In this document: positions 8,764-16,984 of the stretch, in pieces
Layout: each line of letters opens with the position of its first letter
How positions within the stretch are numbered: the stretch's first letter is position 1
Source: an uncultured Pseudoxanthomonas sp.
GTDB lineage: Bacteria > Pseudomonadota > Gammaproteobacteria > Xanthomonadales > Xanthomonadaceae
Reading direction: 5' to 3'
NCBI RefSeq assembly: GCF_946886695.1
Contig: NZ_CAMPJD010000002.1
Coordinates: 1 to 64,000 of the forward strand
DNA length: 64,000 nucleotides
The notes under the pieces: generated by a model
The model's database searches: none
The model's input: the letters and a program-made list of their open reading frames with translations, nothing else
Told to the model about the DNA's origin: nothing
Position numbers and translations under genes: made by a program

Positions 8764-9843
8764 TCAGGCCGCCTGTTCCATCCCGGCGCGTCGCGCACGC
8801 CGCACGCGCACGGCCGCGGCCAGACGCTCGAGCACCTGACAGCTCGCATCCCAGCCCAGACAGCCGTCGGTGATGCTTTGACCGTAACGAAGGGGTTCGC
8901 CGTCGACCAACTCCTGGCGCCCGCCCACCAGGTGGCTTTCCACCATCACGCCGACGATGCGGCGCTCACCCGCCTCGAGCTGTGCCGCGATGTCGTCGAT
9001 CACCACGGGCTGGTTGTCGGGATCCTTGCCGCTGTTGGCATGGCTGGCATCGACCATCAGGCGTGCCGGCAGTCCCGCCTTGGCCAGTACCTGGCTCGCC
9101 GCCTCGATGCTGACCGCATCGTAGTTGGGCGCCTTGCCGCCGCGCAGGATCACGTGGCAGTCCGGGTTGCCCGCCGTGGCGGCGATCGCCGAGCGGCCTT
9201 CCTTCGTCACCGCCAGGAAATGATGCGGATGCGAGGCCGCACCCACCGCATCGACCGCGATCTTCACGTTGCCATCGGTGCCGTTCTTGAACCCGACCGG
9301 GCACGACAGCCCGCTGGCCATCTCGCGATGCACCTGGCTCTCGGTAGTGCGTGCGCCGATCGCACCCCACGCCACCAGGTCGCTGATGTACTGCGGCGAG
9401 ATGGTATCCAGGTATTCGCACCCCGCGGGCAGTCCCACTGCATTGATGTCGCGCAGCAGGCGGCGTGCCATGCGCAGGCCGCAGTTGATGTCGAAACTGC
9501 CGTCCAGCGCGGGATCGTTGATCAGGCCTTTCCATCCCACCGTCGTGCGCGGTTTCTCGAAATAGACGCGCATGACGATCTCCAGTTCGTCCGCCAGCGC
9601 ATCGCGCAACGGCTTCAGTCGCTGCGCGTACTCCATCGCGGAAGCGGGGTCGTGGATCGAGCACGGACCGATCACCACCACCAGGCGGTCGTCGTGCCCA
9701 TGCAGGATGTCGTGCAGCGCATTACGCGCTTCGGACACCGTCTGCGAAATCGCGTCGTCGCATGGCAGTTCGCCGATGATCGCGGCGGGCGTGACCAGCT
9801 CATCGAGCTTCCTGATGCGCAGGTCGTCGGTATGGGGGGCCAT
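8764..9843 (-). CDS. aroG: 3-deoxy-7-phosphoheptulonate (DAHP) synthase, class I
   Basis: First enzyme of the shikimate pathway: condenses phosphoenolpyruvate with erythrose 4-phosphate. The 359-residue product has the class I (AroAI-beta/AroFGH) hallmarks: the N-terminal region RKLDELVTP, VVVIGPCSIHDP, VYFEKPRTTVGWKG, GARTTESQVHRE and DASHANSGKDP. Its length is close to the 350-residue E. coli AroG. In E. coli these isoenzymes are feedback-inhibited by a single aromatic amino acid; which one acts here cannot be read from the sequence. The ATG lies 21 bases downstream of a minus-strand terminator, which is preceded by an aromatic-rich leader ORF, so expression is predicted to be attenuated. 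Monocistronic. Confidence 0.96.
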   Translation of the reverse strand: MAPHTDDLRIRKLDELVTPAAIIGELPCDDAISQTVSEARNALHDILHGHDDRLVVVIGPCSIHDPASAMEYAQRLKPLRDALADELEIVMRVYFEKPRTTVGWKGLINDPALDGSFDINCGLRMARRLLRDINAVGLPAGCEYLDTISPQYISDLVAWGAIGARTTESQVHREMASGLSCPVGFKNGTDGNVKIAVDAVGAASHPHHFLAVTKEGRSAIAATAGNPDCHVILRGGKAPNYDAVSIEAASQVLAKAGLPARLMVDASHANSGKDPDNQPVVIDDIAAQLEAGERRIVGVMVESHLVGGRQELVDGEPLRYGQSITDGCLGWDASCQVLERLAAAVRVRRARRAGMEQAA

Positions 9844-9863
9844 GGGGGTTCTCCGGAGTCAAT

Positions 9864-9892
9864 AAAAAAGCCGCCAGGTTCGCTGGCGGCTT
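9864..9892 (-). terminator. Attenuator terminator in the aroG leader
   Basis: AAGCCGCCAG and CTGGCGGCTT form a perfect 10-bp stem with a 5-base loop, followed by a U run (9864-9869 read on the minus strand). It lies between the leader peptide stop codon and the aroG start, where transcription must read through for aroG to be expressed. The GGCGG inside the leader ORF (complement of 9941-9945) could pair with CCGCC of the stem and act as part of an antiterminator. Confidence 0.85.
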
Positions 9893-9917
9893 CAAGGGGA
9901 TTCTTCTGGTGTCTTAC

Positions 9918-10001
9918 CTAGAATGAACACATCCTCGCTTCCGCCGTCGGCATCGGAAAGCCGTAGTACCAGAACCAATAGCGGGCGCGGGTCGCGTTCA
10001 T
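9918..10001 (-). CDS. aroG leader peptide, rich in aromatic residues
   Basis: A 27-codon ORF reads MNATRARYWFWYYGF and then 12 more residues ending in Phe. Seven of residues 8-15 are Tyr, Trp or Phe. The stop codon lies 25 bases before the terminator hairpin at 9864-9892, and aroG follows. This is the arrangement of ribosome-mediated attenuation: stalling at scarce Tyr, Trp or Phe tRNA would favour an antiterminator and let aroG be transcribed. The mixture of all three aromatics suggests the gene responds to any of them, matching the role of DAHP synthase as the shared first step. There is no strong Shine-Dalgarno sequence. The ORF and hairpin are seen directly; the mechanism follows known trp/phe leaders. 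Confidence 0.85.
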   Translation of the reverse strand: MNATRARYWFWYYGFPMPTAEARMCSF

Positions 10002-10149
10002 TCGGGCCTAGAGATAACACGCCGCTCCCGCGATGGCGACTGTTTCATCTGCAACGTGAGGCACGATACGACCCACGGTGGCCGCTCCGATGGCGCCGCC
10101 GCGTTGGTCGGCTTGTCCACGTCGAGGACGATGCCCGCACAGGTGCGCC

Positions 10150-11463
10150 ATGGGAGTGACCCGCCGACAACTGCTCGCGGCCCCCGCCGCACTCGCCGTC
10201 CGTTCACTGGTGCCAGGAGGTCTGCTGGCGACGGTAACGGGACAGACTGCGCCCATGCCCGACCTGTCCGACTGGGCCGCAGTGCGTGCGCAGTTCGCGC
10301 TGGATCCCGCTTACCTGCATTTCGCCTCGTTCTTCATCGCCAGCCATCCCGCGCCGGTACGCGAGGCGCTGGAAGGCTACCGGCGCGCGATCGACGCCAA
10401 TCCGTTCCTGTTCGTCGAACGCGCGATGTTCGAGGACGACGCGCACAAGCTGCCGCTGCAGGTCTGCGCGGAAGTGGCGGACTACCTCGGCGGGCGCGGC
10501 GAGGATGTCTGCCTAGTGCGAAGCACCACCGAAGGATTGGCATTGGTCTACCACGGCCTGCCGCTGCAACGCGGCGACGAAGTATTGACCACCGTGCACG
10601 ATCATTATTCGCACCATGAATCGATCCGTCTGGCGACCGCGCGGGCGGGCGCCTCGATGCGCAAGGCAACGCTGTTCAAGCAGGCACGCGAGGCCAGCGT
10701 CGACGAGATCGTCGGCAACCTGAAGGCCGCTATCCGCCCGCAGACGAGAGTGGTGGGCGTGACGTGGGTGCACTCCAGCACCGGCATCCGCCTGCCGATC
10801 CGCGAGATCAGCGCGATGCTGCGCAGCCTTCCACAGGCCCCATGGCTGGTGGTCGATGGCGTGCATGGACTGGGCGCTGCGGACGAGACCATCGCCGACA
10901 TGGGCGCCGACTACTTCTGCGCCGGCACGCACAAGTGGATGTTCGGGCCACGCGGCACCGGGATCGTCTGGGCAAACGCGGCGAACTGGGCACGCCTGCA
11001 GCCGTTGGTACCCAACTTCACCGAACTCGAGAGCTATGTCGCTTGGACCAAAGACCGGGCACCGGCCGGCCCCTGCAATGCCGCGCGGATGACGCCCGGC
11101 GGCTTCCATGCCTTCGAGCACCAGTGGGCGCTGGTGGCTGCGTTCCGCATGCATAGGCAGATGGGGCGCCAGCGCGTGGCGGCGCGCATCCTCGCACTGA
11201 ACGATCAACTGAAGCAGGGCTTGGCCGATCTGCCAAAGGTGAACGTGCACACGCCTCTCTCCGCAGCGCTGTCGGCGGGGCTGGTCGCGTTCGAAATCGA
11301 GGGTGTGCGGCCCAACGACATCGTGAAGCAGTTGCTCGCGCGACGCATCATCGCCAGCACCAGCCCTTACGCCGTGAGCTACGCGCGACTGGCGCCGAGT
11401 CTGGTCAACACGCCCGCGGAGGTCGACGAGGCGGTGCGCGCGGTGCGTGCGATCGCGGGCTGA
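10150..11463 (+). CDS. Tat-exported class V aminotransferase-like PLP enzyme
   Basis: The 437-residue product belongs to the class V aminotransferase/cysteine desulfurase fold (fold type I, NifS/isopenicillin-N-epimerase-like). The PLP-binding lysine is K262 in GTHKWMFGPRG, preceded by the conserved VVDGVHGLG, whose Asp contacts the cofactor. The N-terminus carries a twin-arginine motif TRRQLLAA and a hydrophobic stretch, so the enzyme should be folded with its cofactor in the cytoplasm and then exported. The exact reaction is unknown. The ATG is chosen for the AGGTG upstream; a GTG two codons later is also possible. No gene partner is evident; the ECF/kinase pair follows 122 bases downstream. 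Confidence 0.85.
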   Translation: MGVTRRQLLAAPAALAVRSLVPGGLLATVTGQTAPMPDLSDWAAVRAQFALDPAYLHFASFFIASHPAPVREALEGYRRAIDANPFLFVERAMFEDDAHKLPLQVCAEVADYLGGRGEDVCLVRSTTEGLALVYHGLPLQRGDEVLTTVHDHYSHHESIRLATARAGASMRKATLFKQAREASVDEIVGNLKAAIRPQTRVVGVTWVHSSTGIRLPIREISAMLRSLPQAPWLVVDGVHGLGAADETIADMGADYFCAGTHKWMFGPRGTGIVWANAANWARLQPLVPNFTELESYVAWTKDRAPAGPCNAARMTPGGFHAFEHQWALVAAFRMHRQMGRQRVAARILALNDQLKQGLADLPKVNVHTPLSAALSAGLVAFEIEGVRPNDIVKQLLARRIIASTSPYAVSYARLAPSLVNTPAEVDEAVRAVRAIAG

Positions 11464-11585
11464 ACGCGCCCGACGATCGGTATCCGCCGGGCGGTGGCCC
11501 GTGCGCCGGGATTTGCGCGTTGGTTCCTGGTGCCGGTCGTTGCAAGGCGACGACCCGTTGTCCCCTCCGCCATATCCGGATCGTC

Positions 11586-12110
11586 ATGCCCCCGAACGAC
11601 GCTTCCCCTCGCCCGCTGGACGACATGTTCGGCGAGGTCTACCAAGAGTTGCGCCGACTGGCGCACAAGCAACGATTTCCCCGCGATGGCGCCACGCTGG
11701 ACACCACGGCGCTAGTGCACGAGCTGTACCTGCAGATGAGCCACCAGCAGCCCCAATTCACCCATACGCGGCAGTTCTATGCGTATGCGGCGCGCGCCAT
11801 GCGGCACATGCTGGTCGACCGCGCGCGTGAACGCGCACGCATCAAGCACGGTGGCGACCTGCGTCGCACCGACTATCGCGACACGCTGGCCGGCCAGGTG
11901 ACGATCGATCCGCAACACGCATTGGAACTGGACCAGGCGCTGCGCCGCCTCGCGCTGGACGATGCGCGTGCCGCCGAAGTCGTTGAACTGCACTACTTCG
12001 CCGGCCTGCCGCTGGAGCGCATCGCCGAGCTCTGCGAGCTGAGCGTACGCACCGTCTACCGCGACTGGCAGTACGCCCGGGCGTTCCTCGGCGCCCAGCT
12101 GGCCGCGTAA
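11586..12110 (+). CDS. ECF sigma factor of the Ser/Thr-kinase-associated family
   Basis: The 174-residue protein has regions sigma-2 (about residues 11-80) and sigma-4 (about 115-165, with the helix-turn-helix LERIAELCELSVRTVYRDW). It resembles the Sigma70_ECF/TIGR02999 family, in which the sigma factor is controlled by a neighbouring Hanks-type kinase rather than an anti-sigma factor. Region 2.2 reads DTTALVHELYL: two Thr (40-41) occupy the place where ordinary ECF factors have acidic residues. In the EcfP/PknT system of Vibrio, phosphorylation of a Thr there restores core binding. No anti-sigma gene is nearby; the kinase gene follows 70 bases later. The first good ATG was chosen; longer frames upstream lack support. 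Confidence 0.9.
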   Translation: MPPNDASPRPLDDMFGEVYQELRRLAHKQRFPRDGATLDTTALVHELYLQMSHQQPQFTHTRQFYAYAARAMRHMLVDRARERARIKHGGDLRRTDYRDTLAGQVTIDPQHALELDQALRRLALDDARAAEVVELHYFAGLPLERIAELCELSVRTVYRDWQYARAFLGAQLAA

Positions 12111-12180
12111 GCGCGCCGGCGTGTCAGGGTCCGGCCCCGAAAGTCGCTTGGTGGCAGACCCTTTCCCGCAGACACACGCC

Positions 12181-14814
12181 ATGCCTTCCCTGCGCCAATC
12201 GTTCGATGCGGTCGTGGACCTGCCCCCGCAGGCACGGCGCGACTGGATGGACCGGCACTGCCCCGACCCGACCGACCGCCGCCACCTGGAAGCGCTGCTC
12301 GCCGCCCACGCACGCACCGAACCCGTCCTGCTCGACACACCCGTCGCCGCTCTGATCGATGCGTTGAAGGCGGAAGACATCCACCCGCCGCAGGCGTGGA
12401 TCGGCGAGCGCATCGGTGACTTCCGGCTGATCAGTCCACTGGGCCAGGGCGGCATGGCCACCGTGTTCCTCGCCGAACGCGAGGATGTCGATTTCCAGCA
12501 ACGCGTCGCAGTCAAACTGCTGCGGCGCGGACCGTATTCCGAACTGCAGCAGCAGCTGTTCCGCCGCGAACGGCAGACGCTGGCGGCGCTCACGCACCCG
12601 GCCATCGCGCGCCTGATCGACGGCGGCGTCACCGACGAGGGCGTGCCCTATCTGGTCATGGACCACGTGGACGGGCTACCGATCACCCGCCACGCGGAAC
12701 TCCGCAACCTAGACCAGATTGCACGACTGCAGCTGCTGTGCGACGTCTGCCGCGCGGTGGACGCTGCGCACCGGCAACTGGTCGTCCATTGCGACCTCAA
12801 GCCCTCCAACATCCTGGTCACGACCGAAGGCTCGCCGCGGCTGCTGGATTTCGGTGTCGCGCGCCTGATCGACGCTACCGGCGACGGCGAAGGCGCAACC
12901 GCCATCGGACTGACGCCGGGATACGCAGCACCCGAGCAGTACACCGGCGCTGCCGTGACCACCGCCACGGACGTGTACGCGCTGGGCGTGCTGATGCGGG
13001 AGTTGCTGAGCGGCGAGCGACCCGATGAAAGTGCGCGCCAGGATGCGTTGCCGAAGGGCGATCTGGGCGCGATCCTGTCGAAGGCTACCGCGGCCGAGCC
13101 CGCCCGTCGCTACGCATCGGCAGGCGATCTGGCCGAGGATCTCGAACACCACCTGCGCCACGAGCCTGTCCGCGCGCGGACGCCGTCGCCGCTCCATCGC
13201 ATGCGCCTGTTCGCCCGCCGCCATCGCGGCGGTGTCGCCGTCGCGGCCATGCTGATGGTCGCCGTGCTCGCCAGTCTGTCGGCCGCACTCTGGCAGGCGC
13301 ACACCGCGCGCGTGGCCGCGGCCGAAGCGCAGGAGCAGGCTTGGCGTGCGCGCAACGAAGCGCAGCGTGCGAATGCCGTGCGCGACCTGCTCGTACAGTT
13401 GTTCGAGAATGAAGCCCCCCGAGGTCCGCGCGCGTCGCTGCCGGATACCGCCACCCTGCTGCAGCGTGGGGCCGAACGCGCACGCACCGATCTGGTGGCC
13501 TCGCCAGCGTTGCAGGTCGAGATGCTGGTGGTGATCGCACGGATCTACGACGAGATGTCCCGCTACGACGACGCACGTCCGCTGCTGGCACGCGCCGTCG
13601 CCATCGCGCGCGCACTGCCCGCGCGCGACCACGCCGCGCTCGGGATGGCGCTCAGCCAGCAGGGACAACTCGCGTCCAGCGAGAAGGACTATCCCGCGGC
13701 GCTCGCGTTGTTGAACGAAGCGCTCGCGGTCCAGCGCAGCGTCGATCCGCAGGGGCTCGCCGCCTCCCTCACCTACCACCGCCGCGCGATCGTGCGCAGC
13801 GAGATGGACGAGCACCAGGCCGCCATCGCCGACCACTTGGCCGCCATCACGATCCAGCAGGCACGCCTGCCGCCACGCGATCCCCGCCTGGTCCGCAGCT
13901 ACGGCGCGCTGGGTACCGCGTACACGCGCGCGCACCAGGCCGACCAGGCCGTGCGCTGGCAACGGCATGCCCTGGCGTTGACGCGCGCGGCGTACGGCAA
14001 TGAACATCCGGAGACGTCGCGACGGCTCAGCAACTACGGCATCGCGCTGATGGCGGTTGGACAGATGGCGGAAGCCGAGGCTCCGCTCCGTGAAGCCGTC
14101 GGCATCGCGCGCCGCATCTATCGCGAACCGAACGCGGACGTCGCGCCGCGTGTGCACAATCTCGGCGGCGTGTACCTTGCGCTGGGCCGCCTCGACGAGG
14201 CCGAACCGCTGCTGCGCGAAGCCATGGCCATCGAGCATGCGATCGGCCGTGAGCGCTCGCCGGGCATCGGGTTCTCGCTGGCGAAGCTGTCCCGCATCCA
14301 GGAACTGCGCGGCGACTTGACCGGTGCGCGCACATTGGCCGATGAGGCGCGGGCCCAATTGGACAGAGTGCTGCCACCCACGCACGAACAGCGTCTCGAC
14401 GCCGAACTGCGCGTCCTCCGCCTGCAGTTGGTGGCTGGCCTCGATCATGGCCTGCGGGAACACGCGATCGATCTGCAGCGGCGCGTCGATGCACAACACG
14501 AGCCGTATCTGTCGGCGAACGCCCTGTACGTGCGCGCCCTTGCGCATGCGCGGCAGGGGGAGGACGCGGCGGCGATCGCCATGATCGATCAAGCGTTGCG
14601 GATCGGCGACCGTCCGCGCTCGTTCCCGCACGACCTGCTCGCGTGGTACGCCACGCTGGCGCAGCTGCATGCGCGCAATGGGCGTCCCGAGGCAGCCGCA
14701 CGCACGCGCCGGGAGGGCCTGGCGTTTGCGGACCGTATGGACATTCCTGCCAACCATCCTGCTCGCATTGCGTTGGCGACCGCCTCCTTCGTCACGATGG
14801 CCAACGCGCCCTGA
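12181..14814 (+). CDS. Transmembrane Ser/Thr protein kinase with TPR domain
   Basis: The 877-residue protein has an N-terminal Hanks-type kinase domain (about residues 79-340), one membrane helix (about 351-375) and a long tetratricopeptide-repeat region. Kinase landmarks are GQGGMATV, Lys112, Glu130, HCDLKPSN with catalytic Asp205, DFG at 223-225 and APE-like AAPEQ. The HRD arginine is replaced by Cys204, so it is a non-RD kinase. The TPR part would lie outside the cytoplasm and may sense a signal, while the kinase faces the sigma factor encoded just upstream. The likely role is phosphorylation-dependent activation of that sigma factor. An in-frame GTG at 12121 would add 20 residues; neither start has a strong Shine-Dalgarno sequence. 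Confidence 0.9.
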   Translation: MPSLRQSFDAVVDLPPQARRDWMDRHCPDPTDRRHLEALLAAHARTEPVLLDTPVAALIDALKAEDIHPPQAWIGERIGDFRLISPLGQGGMATVFLAEREDVDFQQRVAVKLLRRGPYSELQQQLFRRERQTLAALTHPAIARLIDGGVTDEGVPYLVMDHVDGLPITRHAELRNLDQIARLQLLCDVCRAVDAAHRQLVVHCDLKPSNILVTTEGSPRLLDFGVARLIDATGDGEGATAIGLTPGYAAPEQYTGAAVTTATDVYALGVLMRELLSGERPDESARQDALPKGDLGAILSKATAAEPARRYASAGDLAEDLEHHLRHEPVRARTPSPLHRMRLFARRHRGGVAVAAMLMVAVLASLSAALWQAHTARVAAAEAQEQAWRARNEAQRANAVRDLLVQLFENEAPRGPRASLPDTATLLQRGAERARTDLVASPALQVEMLVVIARIYDEMSRYDDARPLLARAVAIARALPARDHAALGMALSQQGQLASSEKDYPAALALLNEALAVQRSVDPQGLAASLTYHRRAIVRSEMDEHQAAIADHLAAITIQQARLPPRDPRLVRSYGALGTAYTRAHQADQAVRWQRHALALTRAAYGNEHPETSRRLSNYGIALMAVGQMAEAEAPLREAVGIARRIYREPNADVAPRVHNLGGVYLALGRLDEAEPLLREAMAIEHAIGRERSPGIGFSLAKLSRIQELRGDLTGARTLADEARAQLDRVLPPTHEQRLDAELRVLRLQLVAGLDHGLREHAIDLQRRVDAQHEPYLSANALYVRALAHARQGEDAAAIAMIDQALRIGDRPRSFPHDLLAWYATLAQLHARNGRPEAAARTRREGLAFADRMDIPANHPARIALATASFVTMANAP

Positions 14815-14904
14815 ATCGTTTTTCCCCGCATCGTCGGGACGTGTCAGTGAGCACGGCAGGAAAGCGCTTGTCTCTGTGAACCCTCACGCAGAGACCGGAC
14901 TTCC

Positions 14905-15888
14905 ATGCTGCTTTCACGCCACGCCACGCACGCCGCCGAACCCCTGACCGACGTTCCCTCTCCGTCCGACGCCGCTCCGCGCGGCGGCGATACCGAACCC
15001 AGGCCTCCGACCCCCCTCAACCCGTGGACGCGTGCGCTGCAATGTCTCATCGGCCTGCTCGCACCGCGCCACGCCGCACGCAGGGGGTTGCTGCAACTCG
15101 ATGACGAGACCGGCTTTGCCGGCTGTCCGCGACACATAGAAGGCTGCCCGGAACGCCGTGAAACACTGGCGTTGCGCGGCCGGTGCCTGCAGGTAGTGTC
15201 CTGGGGCGATCCGCACCGGCAGCCGTATGTGCTGCTACCGCCGCTTGACGCGACGGGCCGTGAGGCGATGGCCGGCTGGGTGCGCGCTCTGACGGCGCAC
15301 GGGTACGCCGTCGTCGCCTTCGCCCGCGAGGGCCGTACGGTGGCCACGCAAACGTCCACCTTGCTGGAGACCGCGGGCGACATGCTCGAGGTCGGCCGCC
15401 GCTGCGGCGAAGCGGCCGCGGTCATCGGCCATTCGCTGGGCGCCATGTCGGTGGTGCTCGCGCTGCACCAGGGCCTGCGCGCGAAGCGGGCGATCCTGGT
15501 CTCCGCGCAGGCCGATCCTCGCGCGGCGTTGCAGCGCTTCGTGGATCGTTCCGGCATGGGACCGCGCGTGGGCGCGCGCATCCTGGCGCTGCTCGAATCC
15601 CGCATTGGCCAAGGATTGGATGCGCTGCAGGCGCACCGCATCGCACCGGCCATCGGCATCCCGGTGCTGGTCGTGCACGATCTGCTCGACGACGAAGTGC
15701 CCTGGGATGAAGGCGAGCGTTTCGCCCGGCACCTCACTGCTGCGCGCCTGCTGACCACGCTCGACCTCGGCCACCACGGCGTCCTCAACGACCCGACGGT
15801 GCTGCGCGACTGCGTGCGTTTCCTGGAAGGCGAAGCGATCGGCGACAAGGTCGTGTCATCGCCCAATCTTCCTTACGGCTTCAGCTGA
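14905..15888 (+). CDS. Alpha/beta hydrolase, unknown substrate
   Basis: The 327-residue product has an alpha/beta-hydrolase core with nucleophile elbow GHSLG (Ser177), a likely acid in VVHDLLDDEVPW and a His in LDLGHHGVL. Residues 1-60 are proline-rich and low in order, with no obvious signal peptide. The substrate cannot be told from sequence. It starts 90 bases after the kinase gene, and its stop codon is one base away from the AraC-type regulator start, so the hydrolase and regulator are probably co-transcribed and functionally linked. Confidence 0.75.
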   Translation: MLLSRHATHAAEPLTDVPSPSDAAPRGGDTEPRPPTPLNPWTRALQCLIGLLAPRHAARRGLLQLDDETGFAGCPRHIEGCPERRETLALRGRCLQVVSWGDPHRQPYVLLPPLDATGREAMAGWVRALTAHGYAVVAFAREGRTVATQTSTLLETAGDMLEVGRRCGEAAAVIGHSLGAMSVVLALHQGLRAKRAILVSAQADPRAALQRFVDRSGMGPRVGARILALLESRIGQGLDALQAHRIAPAIGIPVLVVHDLLDDEVPWDEGERFARHLTAARLLTTLDLGHHGVLNDPTVLRDCVRFLEGEAIGDKVVSSPNLPYGFS

Positions 15889-15889
15889 C

Positions 15890-16783
15890 ATGGTGCCGGC
15901 GCGCCGCCACGACGTGGCGCCTGCCTGCATCATGCGATTCCGCCACGCGCGCAGGAGTTCCGGCCACGATGCCGGCGACGCCATGACGGGTCTCTGCCTG
16001 CGCGGTGGCCGGGGGATGCACGCGCCGCCCGCGTGCAGCGGCTGCACGCTGGTCATCGCGCTGCGCGGCGAGGCGGACGTCGAGACCGACGACGGCGTAT
16101 TCCGGCTCGCCGGTCGCCGGTTCCTGGCGCTGCCGGGCGACGCGCCCAGGCGCCTGCTCGCCGGGCCTGGCGCGGACTGGGTGCTCGTGCACGCGCCCAG
16201 CCACTGGGCACAGGCACTGTCCGAGCCTGCAGAGCGTCGCGGCCTGGCGGCGCCACTGCTGCTGCCCGCCGTACTGCCCATGGACCGCCCGATGCTGCAG
16301 CGACTCTCCGCATTGCTGCGATGCGCGCCGCATCCTTGCGACCGCGAATCGGGGCGCGAACTGGCCGCCGTGATGCTGGCAGCGCGCAACGCGCAGGCAC
16401 GCGCCGCGGACTGGGTGGAGCGCGCCTACGGTCGCAGTGAACGGCATCGGCGCGCGGTCGTGGCACGCCTGCTGACCGCGCGCAACCGCATCCTCAACGC
16501 CCCGTTCGATGCGCACGACCTTCGCGCCCTGGCCGAGGCTGCGCGTTACTCGCCCTCGCATTTCCTGCGTTCGTTCCGTGACGTGTTCGGGATGACGCCC
16601 CACGACCTGCTCACCCAGACCCGCCTGCTGCGTGCCTGCGCGCTGATCCAGGATGGCCGGCTGGCGATCTGCGAGATCGCCGCGAGCGTAGGCTACGAGA
16701 GTCGGCATGCGTTCTCGCGTTCGTTCAAACGCGCCACCGGGGTCACCGCGACCCGCTTCCGTACCGCGGGCGGCGCCCGCTGA
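15890..16783 (+). CDS. AraC-family transcriptional regulator
   Basis: The 297-residue product has a C-terminal AraC/XylS DNA-binding domain (about residues 185-290) with two helix-turn-helix units. The first contains DLRALAEAARYSPSHFLRSFR and the second ICEIAASVGYESRHAFSRSFKRATGVTATRFR. The N-terminal half is a beta-rich sensor region with CTLVIALRGEADVETDDG, suggesting a cupin-like ligand domain. It starts immediately after the hydrolase stop, and a strong plus-strand terminator lies about 110 bases downstream. It may control the hydrolase, the kinase locus or the convergent TonB receptor; none of these is shown by the sequence. ATG at 15932 is an alternative start. Confidence 0.88.
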   Translation: MVPARRHDVAPACIMRFRHARRSSGHDAGDAMTGLCLRGGRGMHAPPACSGCTLVIALRGEADVETDDGVFRLAGRRFLALPGDAPRRLLAGPGADWVLVHAPSHWAQALSEPAERRGLAAPLLLPAVLPMDRPMLQRLSALLRCAPHPCDRESGRELAAVMLAARNAQARAADWVERAYGRSERHRRAVVARLLTARNRILNAPFDAHDLRALAEAARYSPSHFLRSFRDVFGMTPHDLLTQTRLLRACALIQDGRLAICEIAASVGYESRHAFSRSFKRATGVTATRFRTAGGAR

Positions 16784-16893
16784 GCCATCACCATCCCGAA
16801 GCGCGACAGGCGTACCCGCACATCACGACGGCGGACACCGCCACCCGCGCGCATCGCGCAACACGGGCGGCACGACATGCGTCGCACGCGACT

Positions 16894-16929
16894 GCGCACC
16901 GGGTCTCTCTCCCCGGTGCGCTTTTTTTT
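16894..16929 (+). terminator. Rho-independent terminator, plus strand
   Basis: GCGCACCGGG and CCCGGTGCGC form a perfect 10-bp stem with an 8-base pyrimidine-rich loop, followed by eight T. It ends the unit that finishes with the AraC-type gene and separates it from the convergent TonB receptor gene. Confidence 0.92.
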
Positions 16930-16984
16930 CACGTGGAAAGGCCGCGCCCTCATGGACGCGGCCGGCTGGACCACTGCGGACGAC

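Noticed and set aside
12121..12180. GTG start at 12121 for the Ser/Thr kinase
   Set aside because: It adds 20 residues with no ribosome-binding site and no family resemblance; the ATG at 12181 is preferred.
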